Shown here in pieces: positions 25,393-33,458 of a stretch of 64,000 bases of DNA; the stretch's first letter is position 1, and each line of letters begins with the position of its first letter. Where the stretch lies: NCBI GenBank assembly GCA_040902535.1, contig JBBDXD010000014.1:79967-143966 (forward strand), read 5' to 3'. The notes under the pieces were generated by a model that was not told the DNA's origin, did not search any database, and saw only the letters and a program-made list of their open reading frames with translations. The position numbers and the translations under genes were made by a program. This DNA comes from Dehalococcoidia bacterium. GTDB lineage: Bacteria; Chloroflexota; Dehalococcoidia; DSTF01; JACRBR01.

Positions 25393-27021
25393 ATGGCACG
25401 CTCAGCCCGGATCGCACTGCTGCAGCTTCCGGCGTTCTCCATCGAGGACGCGGCGTCTTCGCTGGAGCACACGCTGCGCCGGATCGACGACGCCGCGCGC
25501 GAGAAGCCTGACCTGATTGCGCTGCCGGAGGTCACGTACCCGGCGTACTTCATCGGCGAAGGTGCGGCGCCGGGCGTGATCTCCCCTGGGGACGCGATGG
25601 CGCAGTTCGCCGCGAAGGCGCGCCAGCACGGGGTATACATCGCGGCGGGCATGGCGCTCGACGCCGACGGGGGCGGGCTCGCAAACGGCGCTGCGCTGTT
25701 CGGCCGCGACGGCACGCTGGCGGGCAGATACGACAAGTCGTTCCTCTGGCACTTCGATACGCGCTGGTTCGCCGGCGGCGCGGCGTATCCGGTGTTCGAG
25801 ACGGACTTCGGGCGCGTGGGGATGCTGGTGTGCGCCGACGGTCGGCTGCCGGAGATCGCGCGATCCCTGGCGCTCAACGGCGCGCAGATCATCCTCGATT
25901 TGACGGCATGGGTGAGCAGCGGCCGCAGCGTCGACGAGTTGACGACGGTGCAGCGCGAATACATGATGCCCGTCCGGGCCGTGGAAAACGGCGTCTGGGT
26001 CGCGGCCGCGAGCAAGTTCGGCATCGAAGCGGAGAGCATCGTCTACTGCGGGCGTTCGTGCTTTATTGATCCGCGCGGGCGCATCGTCGCCGAACTGGGG
26101 TCGCACGAGGATGCAGCGCTCTGCTACGACGTCCCGCTGCACGACGCTGTCCCGCCGATCACGCGACGGCCGGAGCTGTACGAGGTTTTGGGTCACCCGA
26201 CGGAATCGCTGCCGGTCATGCGGACGCTCGACGAGGCGACCGTCGTTCCCGAGCAGGAGCGCCGCATCGCGGTCGTGCAGGTGACGATGCCGCCGACGGG
26301 CGATGAGTTCCTGCGGTTGGCGCGGCGGCACGTCGAACGGCAGCGGCTGCAGGACGCGGATATCGTGCTCTTCCCGGCGACCCCGAGCCGCGTGCGCGCG
26401 GCATATCCGCACGACGCTGTGCTCGACGGCGTGCTGCGCATCGCAGCCGACACGGGCGTCATGGTGGCGTTCACCGTCTCCGAGGACGATGCCGGAAGCG
26501 GTAAACGCGCGATGTACCTTGTTTCGCCGCGAGGCGTGCTCGCGAAGCAACACCAGACGCACAAGCCACCCGGGGCGCGCTTCGAGACGATGCCGCTGGG
26601 CAATGACGTCTGCGCCGTCGTCAACACGCCGGTCGGGCGCGTCGGCATGATGATCGCCGCGGACGGATACGTGCCGGAAGTGGCGCGCTCGCTGATGCTG
26701 CGCGGCGCCGAGATCATTCTCTGGGCGGCGGACGACCCTATTCTGCCGATGGCGCCCGTGGCGCGGTGCCGCGCCGACGAGAACCGCGCGTACGTCGTGT
26801 GTTCGGGCGCGCCGACGGCGACGGCGGCATCGATGATCGTCGATCCGGCGGGGCGGCCGCTGGCGGAGGCGCTGGAGGGCGCGGAGCTGGCGGTGTCCGC
26901 GACGGTGAATCGTGCGCTCTCGCATCTGAAGGCGATGGCGCCCGGAACGGACGTCGTGAGGAACCGGCGGCCGGCATCGTACGCGGCGCTGACGCAAGCC
27001 GGAGCGCTCGCAAGCCCGTGA
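25393..27021 (+). CDS. Tandem carbon-nitrogen hydrolase, second half degenerate
   Basis: A 542-residue fusion of two nitrilase-fold domains (about 5-275 and 290-535). In the first, the triad is intact: Glu46 in LPEVTYP, Lys115 in YDKSFLW and Cys147 in LVCADGRLPE. In the second, matched positions are changed: Ala329 in LFPAT, Gln388 in QTHKPP (approximate alignment) and Ala422 in MIAADGYVPE. The second domain is thus probably inactive and may serve dimerisation or regulation; nitrilases oligomerise. The first may be an amidase, carbamoylase or nitrilase. ATG 25393 is chosen; an upstream frame extension has no start support. Confidence 0.85.
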   Translation: MARSARIALLQLPAFSIEDAASSLEHTLRRIDDAAREKPDLIALPEVTYPAYFIGEGAAPGVISPGDAMAQFAAKARQHGVYIAAGMALDADGGGLANGAALFGRDGTLAGRYDKSFLWHFDTRWFAGGAAYPVFETDFGRVGMLVCADGRLPEIARSLALNGAQIILDLTAWVSSGRSVDELTTVQREYMMPVRAVENGVWVAAASKFGIEAESIVYCGRSCFIDPRGRIVAELGSHEDAALCYDVPLHDAVPPITRRPELYEVLGHPTESLPVMRTLDEATVVPEQERRIAVVQVTMPPTGDEFLRLARRHVERQRLQDADIVLFPATPSRVRAAYPHDAVLDGVLRIAADTGVMVAFTVSEDDAGSGKRAMYLVSPRGVLAKQHQTHKPPGARFETMPLGNDVCAVVNTPVGRVGMMIAADGYVPEVARSLMLRGAEIILWAADDPILPMAPVARCRADENRAYVVCSGAPTATAASMIVDPAGRPLAEALEGAELAVSATVNRALSHLKAMAPGTDVVRNRRPASYAALTQAGALASP

Positions 27022-27027
27022 TATAAT
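27019..27027 (+). promoter_or_regulatory. Extended -10 promoter for the RDD gene
   Basis: TGATATAAT gives the TGnTATAAT extended -10 consensus with an exact TATAAT at 27022-27027, overlapping the nitrilase stop codon. No -35 is obvious, as expected for an extended -10. The start codon is at 27044, so the leader would be about 10 bases or less. Confidence 0.55.
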
Positions 27028-27043
27028 CGCGCGTTCATTCGCC

Positions 27044-27658
27044 ATGAGGGTCGACACGATTTCCGAACAAGCCATCGCTCGCGCAGCCATCAACCCGGGC
27101 GAGCACGCAGGAACACTGCGTGCGCGCGTCGGCGGTTATGTCGTCGACATGGTGATCTTCGCGGCGATCGCGATGCTCGTGATCGTCGCCGCGGGCGCCA
27201 TGATCCTGCTCCGGACGGATGGCGCCGTCGACGATCCGACGGATGCGGAGTACTACTCGTTCTTTACGATCATCGCGCTGGGGACGCCGCTGGTCTGGTC
27301 GCTGCTGAACCTGGCGCTGCTGGTGACGCGCGGGCAGACGGGCGGCCAGTACGTCGCGGGGCTGCGGACGCGGAGCGCGGACGGTGAGGCGCTGCGGCCG
27401 GTGACGGCACTGGCATGGTGGTTCTGCTTCAACCCGTTGCTGTTTAGCTGGCCGATGGCACTCGTGGCAGGGATACCGCTGGCGGCGCTGCTGTTCCTTG
27501 TCCTGAACGTGTTCGCTCTGTTCGTGCTGACGCTGGTCGTGCTGGTCTGCGTGGCAGCGCCGATCGTGGCGTTCGTTTCGGCACTGCTAGATGCGGACGA
27601 TCGGGCGCTCCACGATCGCGTGGCGGGGACGGTCGTGCTGCCTGTGAGCGACCGTTGA
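27044..27658 (+). CDS. RDD-family membrane protein
   Basis: A 204-residue integral membrane protein. The RDD motif region is RARVGGYVVDMVIFAAIAML (the usual Arg and Asp pair near residues 27 and 35), with hydrophobic segments at about 33-55, 73-95, 120-145 and 150-180. The middle carries TGGQYVAGLRTRSADGEAL, typical of the family, and the C-terminal RALHDRVAGTVVL ends it. RDD proteins are proposed transporters in a few cases; the role is not certain. It joins the next gene by a TTGA overlap. Confidence 0.85.
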   Translation: MRVDTISEQAIARAAINPGEHAGTLRARVGGYVVDMVIFAAIAMLVIVAAGAMILLRTDGAVDDPTDAEYYSFFTIIALGTPLVWSLLNLALLVTRGQTGGQYVAGLRTRSADGEALRPVTALAWWFCFNPLLFSWPMALVAGIPLAALLFLVLNVFALFVLTLVVLVCVAAPIVAFVSALLDADDRALHDRVAGTVVLPVSDR

Positions 27659-27684
27659 CCTACGCACCCGCCCGCGTGGCGCCG

Positions 27685-28497
27685 ATGCACGCTGACGAGA
27701 CGGCGACTCACCGCAACGTCACGAAGTGGATCGTGGCGCTGGCGCTGTTCTTCGCGCTGTTCGCGTTTCTTGCTGCGATCCAGATCTTTCAGGTCACCTC
27801 CCGGGAGACCTCCGAACGCACGCTGCGCCGCTCGCTCGCCGTCGTCTCCGAGATCGATGTGCTGCTCGACCGGAACTACGAGGACCTGCAGCAACGCGCC
27901 GAATCTGCCGGCCCGAACGAGACGCTCGAACTGCGTGACTTCCCGGTGAGCGTGCCCCTGACATCGGAAGAAGTGCGCACGCAGCCGCGCGAGACGATCC
28001 GTCAGACGCTCCTCGAACGCGGCGCCGGGACCCTGTACGACGATGGCACGGGCGCGATGCGGGACGAGTCATCGTCGGGTGATGTGGCGGTCTTCAGCCT
28101 TGGCGGCAGCGTCGACCGGTCCCTGAACCTGCTGCGAGACGATATCCACCTGGCGGCGGGGGTGCTCATGGCCGTGCTGGGCGTTATCTCTCTGCTGCTC
28201 GCAGCATTGCTGATCGCGGCGACGCGCGGATTCGGCCGGGTGGTCGCTGCCGGCGCCGTCCTGCTGGCGTCGTCGACGGCGTTGCTGTTGCTGGCGCTCC
28301 TCATGTGGGTGAGCGCCGAGACGGACGACAGTGACGATTACGTGCGCTCGGAGTTCCTTGATATTGCCCGCGAGATAAGTTGGCTGGCGGTCCGCAACGG
28401 CTTCATCCTGGTGGCGATAGCGTCGATCATCACTCTGACGGCCGCCGTGGCGGCGCGCGTCACGGACCGCATGCGCGACCGCCCGACGGGGGCGTAA
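27685..28497 (+). CDS. Membrane hypothetical protein
   Basis: A protein of about 270 residues. One membrane segment lies near the N-terminus (TKWIVALALFFALFAFLAAI), followed by an extracytoplasmic or cytoplasmic domain of about 120 residues rich in Glu, Thr and Arg, then three hydrophobic segments (about 145-170, 180-205, 235-258). I see no known domain. The start could be the TTG at 27655, which overlaps the RDD stop; ATG at 27685 is chosen as the stronger codon. It is probably co-transcribed with the RDD gene. Confidence 0.65.
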   Translation: MHADETATHRNVTKWIVALALFFALFAFLAAIQIFQVTSRETSERTLRRSLAVVSEIDVLLDRNYEDLQQRAESAGPNETLELRDFPVSVPLTSEEVRTQPRETIRQTLLERGAGTLYDDGTGAMRDESSSGDVAVFSLGGSVDRSLNLLRDDIHLAAGVLMAVLGVISLLLAALLIAATRGFGRVVAAGAVLLASSTALLLLALLMWVSAETDDSDDYVRSEFLDIAREISWLAVRNGFILVAIASIITLTAAVAARVTDRMRDRPTGA

Positions 28498-28650
28498 GCT
28501 TACGATACGACCCGGTGACCGGCGGGTGATCGCCACCCGACGAGCACGCCCCGAACCACGGTGAGCCCGCCTTGCTCGCTTAGCGACCGAAGGGGCGCCG
28601 ATCGACGCCATCATGGACTTGCGGGCCATCGATCACCGGCGGGAGGCAGC

Positions 28651-29196
28651 ATGAGCACGAACGCGCTCACGAAGAACGTCGAGTTTTGGCACTGGTATCC
28701 GGAGATCCTCGTGCGCGACCTGACGCCCGAGCAGTTGCGATGGCAACCGGAACATCACGACAGCACGATCACCTTCGCGCTCTGGCATGCGTACCGCGCG
28801 GGCGACGAACTGGTGCACGGCATGGTGATGCAGCGACCGAGCGTCTTCGCCTCGCAGGGATGGGCAGCGCGACTGCCGGTCGACAAGACGGGGATGACGC
28901 CGTTCGGCAACGGGCTTTCCCGCGAACAGATCGCGGACATCGACTTGCCGATCGACGATGTCTGCGCCTACGCGCAGGCGGTCGGCGCGGACATCGTGTC
29001 GTACATGCAGTCGGTCTCCGATGAAGATGCCGCGGCGGAAGTCTCTCTACCGTTCTTCACCGAGGTGTATCCCGGCTACGACCGCATGTCGCGCATCGAG
29101 ACGATCGGCGCGTTCGCGATCGGCCACACGTGCGAGCATCTTGGCGAAGTGCAGTTCATACGCGGGCTGCTGGGACTCAAGGGTGCACCCCTGTGA
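28651..29196 (+). CDS. DinB-superfamily protein
   Basis: A 181-residue DinB protein. It keeps TFALWHAYRAGDELVHG (about 40-56) and the late GHTCEHLGEVQFIRGLLGL block with the H-x3-H pair, the metal ligands of the family. It matches the DinB protein at 1218-1751 in length and in these blocks, so they appear to be paralogues. GGGAGG precedes the ATG. The next gene overlaps its stop by GTGA, hence a two-gene operon with a phosphatase-superfamily enzyme. Confidence 0.85.
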   Translation: MSTNALTKNVEFWHWYPEILVRDLTPEQLRWQPEHHDSTITFALWHAYRAGDELVHGMVMQRPSVFASQGWAARLPVDKTGMTPFGNGLSREQIADIDLPIDDVCAYAQAVGADIVSYMQSVSDEDAAAEVSLPFFTEVYPGYDRMSRIETIGAFAIGHTCEHLGEVQFIRGLLGLKGAPL

Positions 29197-30395
29197 CCGA
29201 CGTCGCAGCGAGCGACGTCGCGCGCGTACGCGCGGCGCTGAGTAGCGGTTGCCTGTTGCATCCGGCCGAGGGCGCCGCGAATACCGTCGACCTCGCGCAG
29301 GCGATGGCGTCGCTGGCGGGCGCCCCGATGGGCACGCCGGGGCCGAAGGCGCGGTTCGTGATGGACCTCGTGGGGCGCGCCGATCACTACGTCTTCGTGC
29401 TGGTCGATGGCCTCGGCATGAATCTCGTCGAAGCGCTGCCGAGCGATGCGTTTCTGCGCGCGCGGCTCGTGGTGGAACTTCGGGCGGTGTTCCCGTCGTC
29501 GACGGCGCCGGCGCTGACGTCGATCGCGACGGCGCGCTGGCCGGCGGAGCACGCCGTGACCGGCTGGTGGACGTACCTCCCGGATGCCGGCGTGACGGCG
29601 ACGATCCTGCCGTATATCGAACGCTTCGGACAGAAGCCGCTCGACCAAAGAGCAGTGCCGAGGTCGTACGCGTTTCCAGTCGGGGCTCGCGCACCCGGAT
29701 TCACGCACGCCTTCATGATGTTCACGCCGAAGTCGATCGCCGGGAGCGTCTACTCACGTTACTCGGCCGGCGACGCTCCGTTCTCTGGCTTCGGCCGTCT
29801 CCGTCAGGGCGTGGAGGCGATCGTCGAGCGGATCGCGAGCGCGACGGGGCCCACCTACAGTTACCTTTACGTCTCCGACGTCGATACCGCCGAGCACGTG
29901 TACGGACCACGCTCGTCGCAGGTCGCGCGATCGCTGGACGATGTGCAGACGCAGATCGCTGAACTGGCACGCAGGCTCGATGGCCGCGGGCGGGTCGTCG
30001 TGACGGCGGACCACGGACAACTTCTCGTCGACGCCTCGATGACGTTGCATCGAGACGATCCGCTGGTGGGGTTACTGAGCGTGCCGCCGACCGGCGACGG
30101 CCGGGCGCCGCTGTTTCACGTCGCAGAGGGCCAGGGCGACGCGTTCACGCGGGCGTTCCGCGAGCGTTTCGGCAAAGACTTCGCGCTGCTGCAGGTCGAC
30201 GAGGCGGCGGCCATGGGCCTGTTCGGACCGACGGCGCTTTCGGCCGAAACGCATCGCCGGCTGGGAGACTTCGTGGGCATCGCGACCGGCGGCGCCGCCT
30301 TGCTGTACGAGCCCGCGCCTGAACTCGCGACGATGCCAGGGCACCACGGCGGGCTGTCTCCGGACGAAATGCGCATCCCGCTGATTAGTGCGTAA
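29193..30395 (+). CDS. Alkaline-phosphatase superfamily protein
   Basis: A 400-residue alkaline-phosphatase/phosphodiesterase-superfamily protein. Metal and nucleophile motifs are present: VLVDGLGMNLVE (first Asp), VFPSSTAPALTSIATA with the likely Thr/Ser nucleophile, SDVDTAEHVYG (Asp and His), VVVTADHGQ (Asp-His) and PGHHGGLSPDE (last His). This is the layout of the type I phosphodiesterase/nucleotide pyrophosphatase group. There is no signal peptide, so the enzyme is cytoplasmic as read. The GTG start at 29193 overlaps the DinB stop. Phosphate ester or diester hydrolysis is likely; the substrate is unknown. Confidence 0.85.
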   Translation: MTDVAASDVARVRAALSSGCLLHPAEGAANTVDLAQAMASLAGAPMGTPGPKARFVMDLVGRADHYVFVLVDGLGMNLVEALPSDAFLRARLVVELRAVFPSSTAPALTSIATARWPAEHAVTGWWTYLPDAGVTATILPYIERFGQKPLDQRAVPRSYAFPVGARAPGFTHAFMMFTPKSIAGSVYSRYSAGDAPFSGFGRLRQGVEAIVERIASATGPTYSYLYVSDVDTAEHVYGPRSSQVARSLDDVQTQIAELARRLDGRGRVVVTADHGQLLVDASMTLHRDDPLVGLLSVPPTGDGRAPLFHVAEGQGDAFTRAFRERFGKDFALLQVDEAAAMGLFGPTALSAETHRRLGDFVGIATGGAALLYEPAPELATMPGHHGGLSPDEMRIPLISA

Positions 30396-30503
30396 GCCTG
30401 ATTATGACGAGCACGTAGCGGCTTACGATGCTTTCGCAATGCACGACGGGTAGCTTCGGGCAACGTCGCGGGTAGACTTTCGCATGGCTCAGGTCACCCG
30501 CGC

Positions 30504-32477
30504 ATGATCGAAGAACAGCGGCGTCCGCACGCCGGCGCACCTCAGCCGGGCATTAGTGCCGGTGAGCGATGGCAACTGTCGATGGGCGCGACCGTCGTGG
30601 CGGGCGGCGTGGAGTTCCGCGTCTGGGCGCCGGCGGCTTCTCAGATCGACGTGGTGCTGGACGGTGCGGACGTGGCGCTTTCGCGGGATGCGGACGATGT
30701 CTGGTCGGGCTTCGTCGGCGGCATCGGCGCTGGCGGGCGCTATCGCTACCGCGTCGATGGCGGCGGCGCGTTCTCCGACCCGCACTCCCGCAGCCAGCCC
30801 GAAGGCCCTCACGGCCCGTCCGAGGTCATAGATCCGCGCGCGTACACCTGGCATGACGGCGGCTGGAAGGGGCTGCGCGCGTCCGGGCTCGTCATCTACG
30901 AGTGCCACGTCGGCAGCTACAGCGAGGCCGGCACGTTCGATGCGCTCGCCGGCGATCTCGACAACCTTCGCGACCTGGGCATCACGGCGATCGAGATCAT
31001 GCCGATCGCGGACTTTCCGGGGACGCGCAACTGGGGCTATGACGGCGTCAACCTCTTCGCGCCATCGCGCAACTACGGCGGACCCGACGCACTGCGCCGC
31101 TTCGTCGACGAGGCACACAAGCGCGGCATCGGCGTCATCCTCGATGTCGTGTACAACCACTTCGGGCCGGACGGGAACTACCTGCTGCAGTACTCACCCG
31201 ACTACCTCACGGACCGGCACAAGACGCCCTGGGGCGATGCGATCAATTTCGACGGCACGCATAGCGATCGCGTGCGACGGTACATCATCGATAACGCGAA
31301 CTACTGGATCAGCGAGTTCCACCTCGACGGGCTGCGGCTCGACGCGACGTTCGCAATCATCGATGACTCGCCGCGGCATATCCTTGCAGACCTGACGGAC
31401 TCCGTGCGGGCCAACCTGCCGCCGGGGCGGGGCGTCGTGCTGATCGCCGAGACGTACGAGAACGACCCGCGCTACGTGCGGCCGACGAGCGAAGGCGGGT
31501 TGGGCTTCGACGCGGTGTGGGCCGATGACTTTCATCACGTCGTACACACGGCGGCGAGCGCCGAGCAGGTCGGCTACTACGCGGACTACGACGGCACGAT
31601 GGACGAGCTGGCGCGCACGATCAATCGCGGGTGGCTGTTCGAAGGGCAGGTCTCGCGGCACCTCAAGGAGCACCGGGGCGCGCCATCGGATGCCGTGCAG
31701 GCGACGAACCTCGTCTATTTCATCCAGAACCACGACCAGGTGGGCAACCGGGCGTTCGGGCGTCGCTTCGCGCACCTGGTGGGGGCTGCGGTGCAGAAGC
31801 CGTGGTCGGCGTTGCACGTGCTGCTGCCCTACACGCCGATGCTGTTCATGGGGCAGGAGTTCGTGACCTCCTCGCGGTTCTACTACTTCACGGACCACAA
31901 CGAGGAGCTGGGGCGCGAGATCACCGAGGGGCGGCGCCGCGAATTCGCGTCGTTCTCCGGGTTCGAGGCGGCGGCGCTCCCCGATCCGCAGGACGACCAC
32001 ACATTCCTCGATTCCAAGCTCAACCTGGAAGAGCGCGAGCAGGGTGTCGGCGCGGAGCGCTTTGCGCTCAATCGCGAGCTGATCGCACTGCGGAAGAAGG
32101 ACCGGGTGCTGCGGCGCCAGGACCGGCGCAACATGCGCGCGGTGGCGGCCTCGGACAGCATGCTGCTGGTACACATGTGGCACGGGCGCGAGCACCGGCT
32201 GATCGTCGCGAACTTCGGCGTGGCTGTCGATGCGCCGCCGTCGGCCGCGGGCGTACCCGAGGGGCTCGCGAACCTCGATTGGCGCGTCGTAGTCTCCACC
32301 GAGGAGCGACGTTTCGGCGGCATCGATGACCAGGCGCGCTTCGATGAGCACATGGTCGCCCTGCCGCCCCAGGCGGTGCTGTGGCTGGCGGCCACGTCGC
32401 CGTCGGCGGCGGTGCGGGCGTTTCGGTTCGCCAGGAGTGCGGTGCGGGCGGTCCGATCGCGCGTCTCGGGAGGATAA
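30504..32477 (+). CDS. treZ: Malto-oligosyltrehalose trehalohydrolase
   Basis: A 657-residue GH13_10 enzyme that releases trehalose from maltooligosyltrehalose. An N-terminal E-set domain (about 25-105, VEFRVWAPAASQIDVVL) leads into the alpha-amylase barrel: EIMPIADFPGTRNWGYDG, LDVVYNHFGPDGNY (conserved region I), GLRLDATFAI with the nucleophile Asp (II), LIAETYEND with the acid Glu (III) and FIQNHDQVGNR (IV). The C-terminal beta domain is complete. A partner treY/treX is not in this window, so the pathway must be completed elsewhere. It is monocistronic. Confidence 0.9.
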   Translation: MIEEQRRPHAGAPQPGISAGERWQLSMGATVVAGGVEFRVWAPAASQIDVVLDGADVALSRDADDVWSGFVGGIGAGGRYRYRVDGGGAFSDPHSRSQPEGPHGPSEVIDPRAYTWHDGGWKGLRASGLVIYECHVGSYSEAGTFDALAGDLDNLRDLGITAIEIMPIADFPGTRNWGYDGVNLFAPSRNYGGPDALRRFVDEAHKRGIGVILDVVYNHFGPDGNYLLQYSPDYLTDRHKTPWGDAINFDGTHSDRVRRYIIDNANYWISEFHLDGLRLDATFAIIDDSPRHILADLTDSVRANLPPGRGVVLIAETYENDPRYVRPTSEGGLGFDAVWADDFHHVVHTAASAEQVGYYADYDGTMDELARTINRGWLFEGQVSRHLKEHRGAPSDAVQATNLVYFIQNHDQVGNRAFGRRFAHLVGAAVQKPWSALHVLLPYTPMLFMGQEFVTSSRFYYFTDHNEELGREITEGRRREFASFSGFEAAALPDPQDDHTFLDSKLNLEEREQGVGAERFALNRELIALRKKDRVLRRQDRRNMRAVAASDSMLLVHMWHGREHRLIVANFGVAVDAPPSAAGVPEGLANLDWRVVVSTEERRFGGIDDQARFDEHMVALPPQAVLWLAATSPSAAVRAFRFARSAVRAVRSRVSGG

Positions 32478-32509
32478 ATTGGCCCCGCTGATGCCGCGGC
32501 CGGCGACCG

Positions 32510-32743
32510 CTAGTCGATGTTCGCCTTCCAGCCCAGCCAGACGATCGCGGCCACGGCGACGATAATCGCCGCCCCGGGGAAGAGCATCGCCTCGCCGAAG
32601 GCGGACCACCGTTCGCCGGTGGTGGCATCTTCGAGGCGGACGTAGCGCCACGCGGCGTAGCCGGCGGCGCCGATCGCGCCGAGTCCGACCGCGATGGCGA
32701 TCAGGATCGCCTCGTTTCGTAAAGTCGAGCGGCGGTCGTCCAT
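32510..32743 (-). CDS. Small two-helix membrane protein
   Basis: A 77-residue protein with two hydrophobic helices (about 11-30 and 50-70) joined by a polar loop YVRLEDATTGERWSAFGEAM. There is no conserved motif I can name. ATG at 32741-32743 is chosen over an upstream ATG because the extra 16 residues look non-coding. It is divergent from the DUF4389 pair. It may be a small membrane accessory subunit, but this is only a guess. Confidence 0.55.
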   Translation of the reverse strand: MDDRRSTLRNEAILIAIAVGLGAIGAAGYAAWRYVRLEDATTGERWSAFGEAMLFPGAAIIVAVAAIVWLGWKANID

Positions 32744-32843
32744 CGAGCGGCAATCTAGCATCTGGAATCGCCCCGCACCCATTGACAGCAAGAGAGTTCT
32801 CTCACAGAGTAAGCGCGTTACACGGTCTGCAAGGAGGTAGAAG

Positions 32844-33434
32844 ATGGCAACGATGGCTGCGGCGCCCCCGGACGCCTATCCGATCCGCGTAGAGGTGCCC
32901 TATCCCGAGAGCCTGTCGCGAGGGCTGATCTTCGTGAAGTGGCTGCTGGCGATCCCGCACTTGATCATCCTGTACTTTCTGCAGATCGCGTGGAGCATCG
33001 TCACGCTGATTGCCGTCTTCGCGATCCTGTTCACGGAGAAGTACCCGGAGGGGCTCTTCAAGTTCGCCGTCGGCTACCGGCGATGGCAACTGAACGCGGT
33101 GGCGTACGTGTTGTTGCTCCGCGATGAGTATCCGCCCTTCTCGCTCGACGCGGGGCAATACCCGGCAGTGCTGGAGGTCGACTATCCGGAACGACTGAAC
33201 CGTTTCCTGCCCTTCATCAAGTGGCTGCTCGTGCTGCCCAACCTCCTCGTGGCCGCGGTCGTTATGGTCGTTGCGCTGATCCTGACGATCGTCGCCTGGT
33301 TCGCGATCCTGTTCACCGGGAAGTATCCGCAGGGCATGTTTGACTTCGTGGTGGGAGCGCTGCGCTGGTCCGAGCGCGCGAGCGAGTACGCGTACCTGTT
33401 CACCGACAGATATCCGCCGTTCAGTTTGAAATAG
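32844..33434 (+). CDS. DUF4389 membrane protein, two repeats
   Basis: A 196-residue protein made of two DUF4389 units of about 85 residues. Each has a VxYPExLxR segment (VPYPESLSR, VDYPERLNR), one or two hydrophobic helices, a FAILFTxKYPxGxFxFxVG block (33020-33080 and 33300-33355) and a closing YPPFSL. DUF4389 has no established function. AAGGAGG precedes the ATG closely, and TTGACA at 32782 may be the -35 of its promoter. The next gene begins 24 bases on and belongs to the same family, so the pair likely functions together in the membrane. Confidence 0.88.
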   Translation: MATMAAAPPDAYPIRVEVPYPESLSRGLIFVKWLLAIPHLIILYFLQIAWSIVTLIAVFAILFTEKYPEGLFKFAVGYRRWQLNAVAYVLLLRDEYPPFSLDAGQYPAVLEVDYPERLNRFLPFIKWLLVLPNLLVAAVVMVVALILTIVAWFAILFTGKYPQGMFDFVVGALRWSERASEYAYLFTDRYPPFSLK

Positions 33435-33458
33435 CACGGCAGGCAGGGAGAGTACGAC

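Noticed and set aside
25402..27093. 563-codon open frame opposite the nitrilase gene
   Set aside because: Arg/His-rich with no motif; the plus-strand tandem nitrilase explains the region.
31194..32753. 519-codon open frame opposite treZ
   Set aside because: Shadow of treZ, no start signal or domain.
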